Of a stretch of DNA of 64,000 nucleotides, positions 20,173 through 30,519 are shown one piece after another. This stretch comes from Microglena sp. YARC (taxonomy: Eukaryota > Chlorophyta > Chlorophyceae > Chlamydomonadales > Chlamydomonadaceae). Where the stretch lies: assembly GCA_022414725.1 (NCBI GenBank), contig CM039462.1, positions 50,639,005 through 50,703,004 of the forward strand. Reading direction: 5' to 3'. Every line of letters starts with the position of its first letter. Within the stretch, counting starts at the first letter, position 1. The position numbers were made by a program, and so were the translations under genes. Under the pieces are notes generated by a model. It worked only from the letters and a program-made list of their open reading frames with translations. It was not told the origin of the DNA and searched no databases.

Positions 20173-20387
20173 TAATCCTCCCTTGGGTGCAGCTAGTTAC
20201 CAGTTGACATGAATGTCTCGCTAGAAGCACAGGGCATCATAGCTGCTCACTTTCTCAAGGCGGTCCCTTTCTCAAGGCGGTCCCGAGTTTGATATGCACT
20301 TAATGAGCGAAAAGATTCGGCTCAGCTATTCCTAAAGTTCAACGATAATTAGACTTGCCTGTAGACATGTAAATGGGTGTGGGACAT
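20173..20387. other. Spacer between the tail-to-tail LRAT-like genes
   Basis: No gene. 20260-20283 has a tctcaaggcggtcc duplication, and 20285-20314 is a partial copy of the dispersed repeat ending atgagcgaaaag. Confidence 0.6.
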
Positions 20388-21341
20388 TCAGGATACGACA
20401 CAAGATCTCGAAGCGATAGCTCCCGTGCTCAAAAGTATAGACCTCTCCCCCTTCTGCATATCACTTTTGATGGCTTTCAAGACTCGTTGCACTTGATGTG
20501 AATGTGCACTGATGTCGCCTGTTTTGCATACCCATGCAAAACACTCGCAATTCCATGCAATCAGACTGTACTTCGTCAAAGCAAGATTAGGTGATTCCAC
20601 CATCAACTTGGCCAAGTTGACAGCTCGTTGGCGTTCGTCCACCTCGGTCTCGGAGTCAGCGGAAGCATACGGCACAATGCCAAAGGTCGGTCTGGCCCCA
20701 ATGAACTCAGCATGTGAGCCGATTTGTAATCGAGCATCTCGCATGAATCTGTCACCAGCCTGCGACACAAAGTGCGCAACCTGAGGATCTTGCCCATCAA
20801 GGCCACAAGGGCTGATCACAATGCCATGGTGCGCATAACCATGGCGCCACCCTCCGATTATCACAACTACATGATCGCCAGGGGTCAAGAGCTTCCAAGC
20901 ATCAGCAGTGAAATACTGTTTAGTTCCCTCGGGGGCCAGCGTCCAGTGTCCTTGTGGCTGTCCCTCGAGCAGTTCAATGAATGCTGCCATTCGCCTGCGG
21001 GCGCGATACAATAGAGAGCGTTGGCATGTGGCAATTGCAATGCGGTACCGATCTGGAAACACGCAATTCTGTGTGTACACATCCAATCCCGCCCACAATG
21101 TGTGTGGCATCGCACACAGTGCCAACACGTCCAGCCTTGGTACAGTATGCATGGACAGTACACTTGAGTGCTCCATTTTATTTGAACTGTCAGGTTTATG
21201 TCCTAGACTGTAGGATGCATGCAGAACCCCCCTTAATACTTTCATTAGTTTACCAGACACCACTTGCAACAGTAAACGTGCACATCCGTCGTGTAAACTA
21301 GCTGGAGCGAAGATACTAGCTGTGCATGCGTCACTCAACAT
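20388..21341 (-). CDS. LRAT-like (NlpC/P60 superfamily) protein
   Basis: 317 residues from ATG 21341. The first ~110 residues are unassigned and the true start could be a later Met. TPGDHVVVIIGGWRHGYAHH (residues 153-172) gives the GDH strand and the conserved His (171/172). QVAHFV gives a second His (190). WNCECFAWVCKTG gives Cys265 in the N-C-E-x-F-A box. The order GDH...H...H...NC is that of LRAT-type acyltransferases/thiol hydrolases of the permuted NlpC/P60 group. The usual H after E (NCEHF) is Cys here. Substrate unknown. In virus-related contexts such domains act on lipids or peptides. Confidence 0.7.
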   Translation of the reverse strand: MLSDACTASIFAPASLHDGCARLLLQVVSGKLMKVLRGVLHASYSLGHKPDSSNKMEHSSVLSMHTVPRLDVLALCAMPHTLWAGLDVYTQNCVFPDRYRIAIATCQRSLLYRARRRMAAFIELLEGQPQGHWTLAPEGTKQYFTADAWKLLTPGDHVVVIIGGWRHGYAHHGIVISPCGLDGQDPQVAHFVSQAGDRFMRDARLQIGSHAEFIGARPTFGIVPYASADSETEVDERQRAVNLAKLMVESPNLALTKYSLIAWNCECFAWVCKTGDISAHSHQVQRVLKAIKSDMQKGERSILLSTGAIASRSCVVS

Positions 21342-21390
21342 GTTGAAATAGTGCGTAAGTGTTAGCTAGCTGGCTAGTATATCTACTAGC

Positions 21391-21475
21391 TACATGAAGT
21401 GGCTAACGGATGCAAGTGTGATTCTTGGGTTGGAAAATATCGAACGAGTTTGATATGCACTTAATGAGCGAAAAG
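21391..21475 (+). repeat. Dispersed repeat, partial copy
   Basis: Matches 22571-22655 almost exactly (acatgaagtggctaacgg ... atgagcgaaaag). Diverges abruptly after the final aaaag. Confidence 0.8.
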
Positions 21476-21635
21476 GAAGCTGGGGCGAAGGTGGAGCAAC
21501 TTAGAACCATGTCTACTAAGGATATGGGACCTAGGTTACTCCCCGGGGATCATTAGGAAGCTCCTGATGCGGCATTCAGGGGCATAAGGAACAGGTGAGG
21601 GGTAACATTATTCATTTTTGAGTGTCCGTGACTGT

Positions 21636-21980
21636 ATGATTTCGAAAACTGTCCCAGCTACCGGATGGACTATTGTGTTGAGCAGCAACTGCGAACACTG
21701 TCGGTTGTTTGCAACATATTACATTTCTTGGTTGGAATGCGAGGATGTAAGAGTTGTTGTCAATGACCTAGCACATCGCGAGGTCCGAGACCTGCTGAAA
21801 TTGTTGAGGATCACGAGTTTTCCATCAATCGTGTACGAAAAGGAGATCTTCGAACCAGCCGATGCATACGGTAAGATGCAAGAAATCACAAGTGTCGCTT
21901 GGAAAGGAACAAAAGGAAGCACAGCCACACAAGCATTGAGTACCACACAGTGCATGCAACTAGTCATGAAAAATGCCTAA
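21636..21980 (+). CDS. Thioredoxin-like protein
   Basis: 114 residues from ATG 21636 (an in-frame TTG upstream is less likely) to TAA 21980. TIVLSSNCEHCRLF gives a C-x-x-C redox site (Cys19/Cys22) at the end of a beta-strand. ITSFPSIVYE gives the conserved cis-Pro (63). The length and order fit a single-domain glutaredoxin/thioredoxin-like thiol oxidoreductase. The C-terminal 30 residues are extra. Small thiol oxidoreductases are common in DNA viruses that need disulphide chemistry in the cytoplasm, but a host-type gene is also possible. Confidence 0.65.
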   Translation: MISKTVPATGWTIVLSSNCEHCRLFATYYISWLECEDVRVVVNDLAHREVRDLLKLLRITSFPSIVYEKEIFEPADAYGKMQEITSVAWKGTKGSTATQALSTTQCMQLVMKNA

Positions 21981-22189
21981 ACGACAGCAACTGCGTCGAT
22001 GACCTCCCAACTCTCCACAGAAACTTGCATGTCTTCTCCCGGGCGGGCATGGAATTCATTTCCAGTTCCAGGCATTCCCCTCAACCAAGAACAACACTCC
22101 TCAGTTTAGGTGAAGCCACACATCATTTGCAAATAACTGTATGAACGACATTGATTACAAATTGAGCACTATCTCGTGGGAAATCCTGA

Positions 22190-22655
22190 AAATATTGCAA
22201 TGACAGCATTTTGGCGGCGAAACGAGCATGCATGGAAAGATTCTTGGGCGCACGCAACTTTCCGGATAGCTTCCATCGTAGCATTTCCGAAACTAAAGGC
22301 TTTCCGCTGCATAAAGGCTTCCAGTGCAGTTCTTCGTTCTTGGACGTGTCAGTGCCAGCGTGTCATCGTTTGTGTAGGTAGAAGGAGCTGACAGATCCAC
22401 GGCAGAAGAGTGAACGTGGATGACATATTATCGAACCACTGAGGGTCAACGAATTTCGAGAGTACAGCGCTGGTCTACGCATTTGGATTTTGTGCAAGAA
22501 AGTCACTCGTTAGCCATGTGAAAAATAGTGCGTACGTGTTAACTAGTTGGATAGTATATCTACTAGCTACATGAAGTGGCTAACGGATGCAAGTGTGATT
22601 CTTGGGTTGAAAAATATCGAACGAGTTTGGTATGCACTTAATGAGCGAAAAGGAA
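22190..22655 (+). repeat. Dispersed repeat, long copy 1
   Basis: Shares about 450 bases with 25840-26360, from gcatggaaagattc through ggatagcttccatcgtag to the terminal atgagcgaaaag. No protein function seen. The end can be read as a short peptide (MKWLTDASVILGL, then NIERVWYALNERK). Confidence 0.75.
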
Positions 22656-23395
22656 ACCTCCATATGAGGGACCTTGACTTCATAAAGGTTTCCTTTTTGC
22701 CCAAAACACCCAAACCTCCTGACCAGTCAGACAACCCTCTTGTGTATATATCATTGAGTATGTGGCCCACAACCCCTTGCTTACTCTGCAACTAGATCTA
22801 CATCTTCATGTGTTTCTTGCTTTAGGTGTTTTGAGTGTTTTGGGTAAAAAGGAAACCTCCATATGAGGTACCTTGACTATAGAAGGTTTCCTTTTTGCCC
22901 AAAACACCCAAAACATCATGACCAGTCAGACAACCCTCTTGCGTATATCTCAAACTCGATAGACCTTCTGTTTTATTGTTTTAAATTTTGGATGTTTTGG
23001 GTAAAAAGGAAATCTCCATATGAGGGACCTTGACTATAGAAAGGTTTCTTTTTTGCCCAAAACATCATGACCAGTTAGACAACCCTCTTGTGTATATATC
23101 ATTGAGTATGTGGGCCACACCCCTTGGTTAATCTGCAAACTAGATCTACATCTTATGTGTTTATTGTTTTGGGTGTTTTGGGTAAAAAGGAAACCTCTAT
23201 ATGAGGGACCTTGACTATAGAAAGGTTTCCTTTTTGCCCAAAACACCCAAAACATCCTGACCAGTCAGACAACCCTCTTGTGTATATATCATTGAGTATG
23301 TGGGCCACACCCCCTTGGTTAATCTGCAACTAGATCTACATCTTATGTGTCTTATTGTTTTGGGTGTTTTGGGTGTTTTGGGTAAAAAGGAAACC
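22656..23395 (+). repeat. Tandem repeat (about 160-195 bp unit) with long hairpin
   Basis: Four to five copies. Each has arms ttttgggtaaaaaggaaacc and ggtttcctttttgcccaaaa around a 30-40 base loop, followed by a shared segment gaccagtcagacaaccctct and a tail ending ctagatctacatcttatg. Arms pair over nearly 30 bases. Confidence 0.85.
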
Positions 23396-23801
23396 TCGAC
23401 ATCTCCAAATTGATGGTACACCTATGTGGACCTCTCAAATGGCTATTGGACTTGCTGCTTTCAGTAGCAATCCTTATATCATAAGGGAAACTGTAGACTG
23501 TAAAACAACAACAATGAGTAGCCAATATGTCATCGATCCGCCAACCTACGAAGTTGTGGTGTGCCGAATCCAAACAGCGCACCGTTCAAGGTATATGTGT
23601 CACTTATGCCTAGATCCGTCAGCCACCCCAAACCATGCATTAGCATACGGAAGGCGTATAGGGCTAGGACACACGCCAAGGGAAGCTATGACACAGTGGC
23701 ACCAGCGAATCACCGAGTGGTTAGCAGAGAACCCTAAGTGCAGAAACTGGCCGCGACCACACACTGTAAGCCCCGAAGGTATGCCCAAGTTGTCAAAAGG
23801 T
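23396..23801 (+). CDS. Unrecognised open frame next to hairpin repeat
   Basis: The frame runs from within the last hairpin arm, but the protein-like part starts near 23396: IDGTPMWTSQMAIGLAAF, later RYMCHLCLDPSA and EAMTQWHQRITEWLAENPK. It contains one C-x2-C pair. No start codon is clear and no family is recognised. It may be an exon or a broken gene. Confidence 0.3.
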
Positions 23802-24092
23802 TTACATGGTGCGTCGAAGCAGGTCCACCGGAATCAGAACCCGAGGCCGCTCGCCCCGTGTGAGCTTGATGAAGATCTCGCAAGACCGCCATCCAGCATT
23901 GTGGTTGCGACGCATCTGCTCCACATCGAAGATGATGGAGTGATTGATGATCAGCGAGGCTTGGTTGCGGTCCGCCGGGTCCCACATGATCATCATGGGC
24001 ACCACGCGCTCGAGCTCATCACGGATCTGCACGTCCACACTGCCCATCACGTCGATCTGGATGTGGTTGGTCTTCAAGTCAGGTCCAGGCAT
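23802..24092 (-). CDS. Unrecognised minus-strand exon-like ORF
   Basis: Reads MPGPDLKTNHIQIDVMGSVD, then RVVPMMIMWDPADRNQ, SLIINHSIIFDVEQMRRN. It is preceded by acceptor-like CATACAG and followed by donor-like AT|GTAAAC. It has the composition of real protein (beta-rich). No family recognised. It overlaps the plus-strand frame ending near 24110, of which only one can be coding here. Confidence 0.35.
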   Translation of the reverse strand: MPGPDLKTNHIQIDVMGSVDVQIRDELERVVPMMIMWDPADRNQASLIINHSIIFDVEQMRRNHNAGWRSCEIFIKLTRGERPRVLIPVDLLRRTM

Positions 24093-24099
24093 TCCTGTA

Positions 24100-24980
24100 T
24101 GACATGTTGAAATGGTTTTGAGTTTGTGAGAGTTCTGATAGTCGAGCTATAGTACAGGTTCATTGTTAAGATGCATGGGGTACCGACCGTACCACCGTGG
24201 GTGCATGCAATGATCACGGTGATGATGGTCTCAACCCTATGTCCCCCATGAGGTGCGTTTTGTGCATCCACCGAAAATCATGCATGTTGTGTAACATGTT
24301 TGTTATGGACCAAGACTGGACCAACGACTTGGTCCAAGAGATTACGTCAACTTCCAACACCATTACACTACGCATCCCATTTGCGCATGAAGTGCTTACA
24401 ATCCACCATGAGCTAGATAATCAGCATCAGTTCCACACACACATTGCAATTCAAGCTCTGAGCAATGCAGAGCCGCGTTTTGTGTATGGATTCTACAGAC
24501 ATACTGATGGGGAAGTGATTGGACCAATCTACAGGGACTAAGTCGTTACCATATAAGGTGAACCATGCCCCGATGATGGCATGCGCACCATCCAGGTTGG
24601 CAGAGGAGTTGTGCTAGTCGGGCTACAGTACAGGTTCATGTGGTGTGCATGATCGACCTTTAACATGTTGAAATGGTTTGAGTTGTGAGAGTTATGATAG
24701 TCGAGCTACAGTCTAGGTTCATGTGAATACCACGATGTTGATGTGCCCGATGCCCCCCAGGCTACTGACACCCCCAAGACCCACGTGACCCTCAAAGCCC
24801 CCAAGGTCACTGACCCCTGATCGACTTTGAACATGTTGGAAATGGTTGGAGTTTGTGAGAGGAGTTGTGCTAGTCGGTCTACAGTACAAGTTCACGGGGG
24901 TGTGCATAACATGATTGACCTTTAGTTTATGAGAGGAGTCCTGATAGTCAAGCTACACTACAGGTTCATGTGCATAGCCA
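24100..24980 (+). repeat. Interspersed ~65-bp repeat, about five copies
   Basis: Copies of tttaacatgttgaaatgg, (ga)gttgtgagag and tagtcgagctacagtacagg at about 24103-24166, 24600-24640, 24660-24720, 24825-24895 and 24925-24970. The rest of the stretch after 24541 has no supported gene. Confidence 0.65.
24297..24541 (+). CDS. Small hypothetical protein
   Basis: About 81 residues from an ATG (MFVMDQDWTNDLVQEITS) to TAG 24541, with FVYGFYRHTDGEVIGPIYRD at the end. The composition looks coding. Function unknown. Confidence 0.3.
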
Positions 24981-25799
24981 GATCGACTTGGGTCAGATGC
25001 ATGCATGGTCGAGTATCTGTTCACTGAGCAATTGGTGCTACTGGTCTGACTTCTGTATAAAGGGGAGTTAGAATTATCAGATGGAAGCAATGTGAAACTA
25101 GACGATTGACACCAACCCAAGCGAGTTAGAACCATCCAAGCGAATCGAAAAGCATGGATCCTAGAAATAGGAATCTCTGGCTACGAATAGCATGTGGAAA
25201 GCAGGAAATATCGAACGCGTTGAGAATGCAGTTAGCAAGCGGCTCAATGTGGAACTGCTCTATTTACATCTCACCAAGATCCGAGCAAACGATGATCGAA
25301 GAGATGCGTTCAGGTAGTAGCAACTGTAGAAAGTGCTAAATGAAGGAACTTGTGTCATACCATTTCCAAAAGGAAGCGGACTTCCGGACAACTTCCACCG
25401 TAGCATTTCCGAAATGCAAGGCTTCCGTTGGACTTCCAGCGCAGTACATCGTTCTTGGACCTGGCTGTGCCAGCGTGTCATGTTTTGGGTGGCTAGGACA
25501 TTTGACAGAAGTCCCAAATTCAATTCGAGTGGCTATCGTTGGTATACGCAGAGCTTTTACAGAGTTGTGCGAACGATGCCTTTACGCATTGAACGATAGC
25601 AGTGCGTAATTATTCGATAGCTGGATTCTGGAATAGTAACTAGTAAAATTGTACTAGTAGCTGACTGATGGCACAAACGATATTGATGCGGAAGTATTCG
25701 CTAGGTGGAGTTGGAAGTTAATGAGCGAAAAGCGTGCCAGCGTGTCAGCGTTTGGGTGGCTAGGATGAAGTTGCAGCAGATGCAGCAGAAGAGTGATCT
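24981..25799 (+). other. Non-coding stretch with fragments of dispersed repeat
   Basis: 25190-25310 reads as a short frame MWKAGNIERVENAVSKRL that resembles the terminal peptide of the dispersed repeat. 25385-25500 matches the ttccatcgtagcatttccga block. 25730-25745 has aatgagcgaaaag. No supported gene. Confidence 0.5.
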
Positions 25800-26360
25800 G
25801 GAAAGATCCATGGGCGCGCGCATCTTTCAGGATAGCGAAAAAAAGCAAGCATGGAAAGATTCGTGGGCGCGCGCGACTTTCCAGATAGCGAAAAGAGTAT
25901 GCATGGAAATATTCGTGGGCGCGCGCAACTTTCCGGATAGCGAAAAGAGTATGCATGGAAATATTCGTGGGCGCGCACAACTTTCCGGATAGCTTCCATC
26001 GTAGCATTTCCGAAACGAAAGGCTTCCGCTGCACTTCCAGCACAGTACATCGTTCTTGGACGTGGCAGTGCCAGCGTGTCATCGTTTGTGTAGGTAGGAG
26101 AAGCTGGCAGATCCATAGCAGAAGAGTGAACGTGGTTGACACATTATCGAACCACTGAGGGTCAACAAATTTCGAGAGTACAGCGTTGGTCTACGCATTG
26201 GGATTTAGCGGAAGAAAGTAACTCGTGTGAAAAATAGAGCGTAAGTGTTAGCTACCTGGATAGTATATCTACTAGCTACATGAAGTGGCTAACGGATACA
26301 AATGTGATTCTTAGGATGGAAAATATCGAACGAGATTTATATGCAATAAATGAGCGAAAA
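25800..26360 (+). repeat. Dispersed repeat, long copy 2, with internal 57-bp triplication
   Basis: Starts with three copies of a unit atggaaatattcgtgggcgc followed by actttccggatagcgaaaag, then matches copy 1 from ggatagcttccatcgtag to the terminal atgagcgaaaag. Confidence 0.75.
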
Positions 26361-27320
26361 GAAAAGGAATGCCCTTGGCATTCTGAAGAATGTCGGGGTT
26401 TTAATGACAGGTAGGATACCTGCAGGTGACTTTCCAAGGGGAAAAGGATGCGATTAATCTACGCGGATAGCTATCCGTCGACTATCTAGCTACTTCATTA
26501 ATCTGCTTTTCTTTTCTTTTCCCCCCCACGCCCACCCACCCTGGCAATTTGCTGTGCCCACCGCTTCGCCTGCAACCACCGCGCTTCGGAAGCTGCTACC
26601 CTTTCTTCCCTCCTCCCATTATTTCCCTTCCTTCCGTCCCCCTTAGCCCTCTCCGTTGTTGTCCGAGGAGCGTACAAACTGCAAATGACCGATCCCATCT
26701 CGAATCGGCAATCAAGATGCCCGCCACTTCGCCTGTAACCGCCGCGCTTTGGAAGCTGCCACCCTTTCTTCCCCTCCCCCCCTTCTTTCCCCTCCTCCCT
26801 CTTCGACCACTTCTTTCCGTCCCCCTAAGCCATCTCCTTTGTTGTCCGAGGAGCCTACGAACTTTAAAAGACCGATCCCATCTCAAATCGGTAATCAAGA
26901 TCCCGCGGACACTTTGATCCCTGGATGGTTTGGGTGAACGATGCATTGCTTGGAAGGTGACAGAGCCCCTCAGCCTCGAATAGGTAGCCCTACCGCCCTG
27001 ATGTCGCGTAGGATTCATGCCTTGCTGGTCAAGGGAAATGTAGCCCTGCTGGAAGCATCTGATCTGGCTGCCCTGCCACACTGTCAACAGGAGTCAGCCG
27101 CATCGTTCCTCCATGGGATGCTATTGAGTGCATGTGGGCTGTGAGTGTGTAGGTATGGGAGGGTGGGGTGTTAATGGTGTGGGGATGTGTGTGTGTGGTG
27201 GTGGGGGGGGGGGGGGGGTAAGGGAAGTATTTGTATACTAAAGGAGGCGGTGAGTTTGTATGCTTCATTTACGCAGTGGTTTAAAGGATTAATTCAGTTG
27301 TTGAGAGAAGTGGGGGGGTG
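26361..27320. repeat. Tandem duplication of ~155 bp and flanking non-coding sequence
   Basis: 26560-26715 and 26720-26895 are two copies of a unit starting ccgcttcgcctgcaacc and ending agatgcccg. No supported gene. A G run of 14 is at 27203-27220. Confidence 0.65.
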
Positions 27321-27324
27321 GGGG

Positions 27325-28880
27325 GAGGGAAGGGGAGCTTGCATGGGATTCATGGGCATGGGCAGTGGTGGCGTACGTATACCGTGTGTGTGCGTTTGTG
27401 TAGGGCATGTGGGTTGGAGTGCTTGGTCTGGAGCTTGCATGGGAATGATGTGCGTGGACAGTGGTGGCGCATGTGGACAGTGTGTGTGTGAATGTGTGTA
27501 GGGCATATTGGTTGGTATGTTTGGTATGGAGCTTGCATGGGAATCATGTGCGTGGGCAGTGGTTGCACATGTGGGCTGTGTGTGTGCATGTGCGTGTGTA
27601 GTGCATGTGTGTTGGTGTGTTTGGTCTGGAGCTTGGATGGGAATCATTTGCGTGGGGAGTGGTGGTGTATGTGGACTGAGTGTTTGTGCGTTTGTGTGTA
27701 GGGCATGTGGGTTGGTGTGTTTGGTCAGGAGCTTGCATGGGAATCAAGTGTGTGGTCAGTGGTGGCGTATGTGGACTGTGCATGTGTTTTTAGGGCATGT
27801 GGTTTGGTTTGTTTGTTCTGGAGCTTGCATTGAAATCATGTGCGTGGGCAGTGGTGGCGTATGTGGACTGTGAGCTTTGGGCGTGTGTGTGTAGGGCGTA
27901 TGGGTTGGTGTGTTTGGTCTGGAGCTTGCATGGGAATTGTGTGCGTTGGCAGTGGTGGCGCATGTGGGCTGGATGTGCCTCTGTATGTGTGTAGGGCATG
28001 TGGATTGGTCTGTTTGGTCTGGGGCTTGCATGGGAATCATGTGCGTGGGCAGTTGTGGCTCATGTTGACTGTGTGTGTGCGTACATGTGGGTTGGTGGTG
28101 GCGTATGTGAACTGTGTGCATGTATGTTTAGGGAATGTGTGTTGGTGTGTTTGCTCTGGAGCTTGTGCGGTAATTGTGTGCCTGGGCAGTGGAGGCACAT
28201 GTGGACTGTGTGCGTGTGTGTATGTATGTAGGGCATATTGGTTGGTGTGTTTGGTCAGGAGCTTGCATATGAATCATGTGTGTGGGCAGATGCGGCTCAT
28301 GTGGACAGTGTGTGTGTTTGGTCACGTGGGTTGGTGTGTTTGGTCTGGAGCTTGCATGGGAATCATGTGTGTGGGCAGTGGTGGCTCATGTGGACTGTGT
28401 TTGTGTGTGTATGTGTGAAGGGCTTATGGATTGGTGTGTTTGGTCTGGAGCTTGCATGGGAATCATGTGCATGGGCATTGGTGGCGCATGTGGACTGTCT
28501 GTGTGTGTAGGGCATGTGGTTTGGTGTGTTTGGTCTGGAGCTTGCACGGGAATCATGTGCATGGGCATTGGTGGCGTATGTGGACTGTGTGTGTGTGTGC
28601 AAATGTGTGTAGGGCATGTGGGTTGGTGTGTTTGGTCTGGAGCTTGCATGGGAATCATGTGTGGGGGGAGTGAGGGCGCAAGTGGGCTGTGCTTGTGTGT
28701 ATGTCATGTGTGTTGATGTGTTTGGTCTGGAGCTTGCATTGGAAAAATGTGTATGGGCTGTGGTGGCGTATGTGGACTGTGTGTGAGAGCGTATGTCTGT
28801 AGGGTATGTGTGTTGGTGTGTTTGGTCCGGATCTTGCATGGGAATCATGTGTGTGAGCAGTGGCGGCACATGTGGACTGT
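27325..28880 (+). repeat. 97-bp GT-rich minisatellite, about 16 copies
   Basis: Unit built on tggtctggagcttgcatggg, aatcatgtgcgtgggcagtg and gtggcgcatgtggactgtg. Copies start near 27333, 27431, 27532, 27630, 27729, 27822, 27920, 28022, 28157, 28258, 28348, 28446, 28540, 28637, 28727 and 28830. All frames of the repeat are open over long stretches, which is an effect of composition. Confidence 0.9.
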
Positions 28881-29610
28881 AATTTCCCGTTATAAAGTTG
28901 GGTGGGGGATAAGACTTCAGACCTGCGTCGATTTAGGTGATGGTGATTAAGGGCATAGGTTACTTCATGAATTGACCTCCAGTCCGTCTGGAAACACCAC
29001 TCTCCTGGAAGAATGGAAGGGATCCTTCCCGCCCACCCACCCACCCACCCATCACTAGTCTTCCCTTAGTTATGGTTATTGGCGAGAAGACTATATTACA
29101 CTACATTCTTGAATACAGAATGTATTCAGATGTAGAAGACCTACATGGCGCGGGCACATTAGGGTTCAGACTCAGGGTTCAGACTCTTCTGGATTAGGGG
29201 ACAGGCTACACAAAACAATTGAATGATGATGATGATGATGATGATGATAGGTAGGATAGTTAGAGTCTTAGATAGAGTGATAGATAGATCCATACATAGG
29301 TACATAGTGCCTTGAGTTCTTGTCATGCCAGGGTCCAAGGGCATGAGACGTCGTAGTTGTAAAACTGACCAACAACTGAATAACTTGTGTTTAACATGAT
29401 ATTTTGTTAATTTGATTACATGGTTGTGAAAAAAAGATGGCAGACCCGGAAACAAAGATAATAAAATAAGGCGCTGGGGTCAAAGCTGATAAACTAGCTA
29501 ACTCTAATCCGAGCTCTAATCTAAAAGATGTTACAATCATTCTCAAGCTAATCAAGTATTAGATTTATCAAGCATTAAGATCGAAAGCATTTATCTTCAA
29601 TTTCTGGACT
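28881..29610. other. Non-coding stretch with (ATG)n and (CCCA)n
   Basis: (CCCA)n at 29030-29050, and about nine copies of GAT at 29223-29248. No gene seen. It probably contains the 3' end of the PAN-like gene. Confidence 0.6.
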
Positions 29611-29611
29611 A

Positions 29612-30437
29612 TTTCTGAGGAAGTGGTGGTGGTGCTTGTGGTGATGCTTCACCTAACCTGTCTACTTCTGGTGGTGGTTTGGTAGCCTTGGGTAAGGGTG
29701 TCACTGTGCCGCTTCCTTCCTTGGCAGAGATTGAGGGCTCGCTGTTAACGTTGTATAGCTGCTTGAAAGCTTGTGGGAAGTTGACGGGCGTTGCAGAGAG
29801 GAATGCATCAACGTCAACCGCTGGCTCCTGCAAAGCTAGCCTGTGCGGTTGCCACCACAGAGCCTGCCACCACTGAGACGACCTCCACGTCAGCCTTGTC
29901 TCCTAGGCTCTCTAGCAAAGCAGCCTTGACATCTTCTTTGAACTTGTCCATGTTGCCCATGACAGCTGCGTAGTCCATGTCAAAAATCATATCGAATTGG
30001 CGGACAGCAACCGCTGCTTGCTTCTTGATACCCGACTGTGCCTTGGCCAGTTGAACAAACTCTTGTTCAGCATAAAATTGCCACTGACCCAGTTTCCCGT
30101 TTGGCATGTTAGCAAGGACTGATGTCCCATTTGATTTGTACTATATGTCCCCAAACATAATGCATTGTTGAGGGCGCTCCTCCTGGGACCCAGTCACCCA
30201 GGTATCAGTAGGCACTTCAATATATGTGAATCCCGTGCAGTTTTCACTCAGGCCACACTGAGCAGCACATGCCGCAGACGACTTCTTTGTGCCGACCTCC
30301 AGAATTTCTCCGACGAACTTCACGCCGGACTCTATGTCATATTTCCCAAGCACGGCCTGCGCTGTGCTGTCGGAGATGGAGCTTACGACTTCGCTCTTGT
30401 CTGCCCACAACACAGCACCCGTCCGAGGCACAGGTAG
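29612..30437 (-). pseudogene. PAN/apple-like exon and C-terminal tail, with in-frame UAG
   Basis: Exon begins after acceptor GCAGCAG at 30438: VPRTGAVLWADKSE, then SAACAAQCGLSENCTGFTYI and QQCIMFGDI, a C-x3-C-x5-C...C pattern of PAN/apple-type domains. A TAG at 30141-30143 follows. On the same frame the sequence continues YKSNGTSVLANMPNGKLGQ and an alpha-helical segment. A one-base shift near 29835 leads to a proline-rich end (PEVDRLGEASPQAPPPLPQK) and stop at about 29610. PAN-like modules with proline-rich linkers are typical of secreted or cell-surface proteins. Exact membership is by eye. Confidence 0.5.
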
Positions 30438-30519
30438 CTGCTGCAGTGCTGTAAGGCTGCTGTAGGATCGCTGGTAGCAGAAAGCGCTTGGGAGGCTTGG
30501 AAGGGGCTTGTTGCGATGT

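Noticed and set aside
2596..30143. Reassigned UAG codon
   Set aside because: Only two non-retroelement cases are seen, both could be CAG-to-TAG mutations. The intact genes use TGA or TAA to stop and have no internal TAG, which is not enough evidence.
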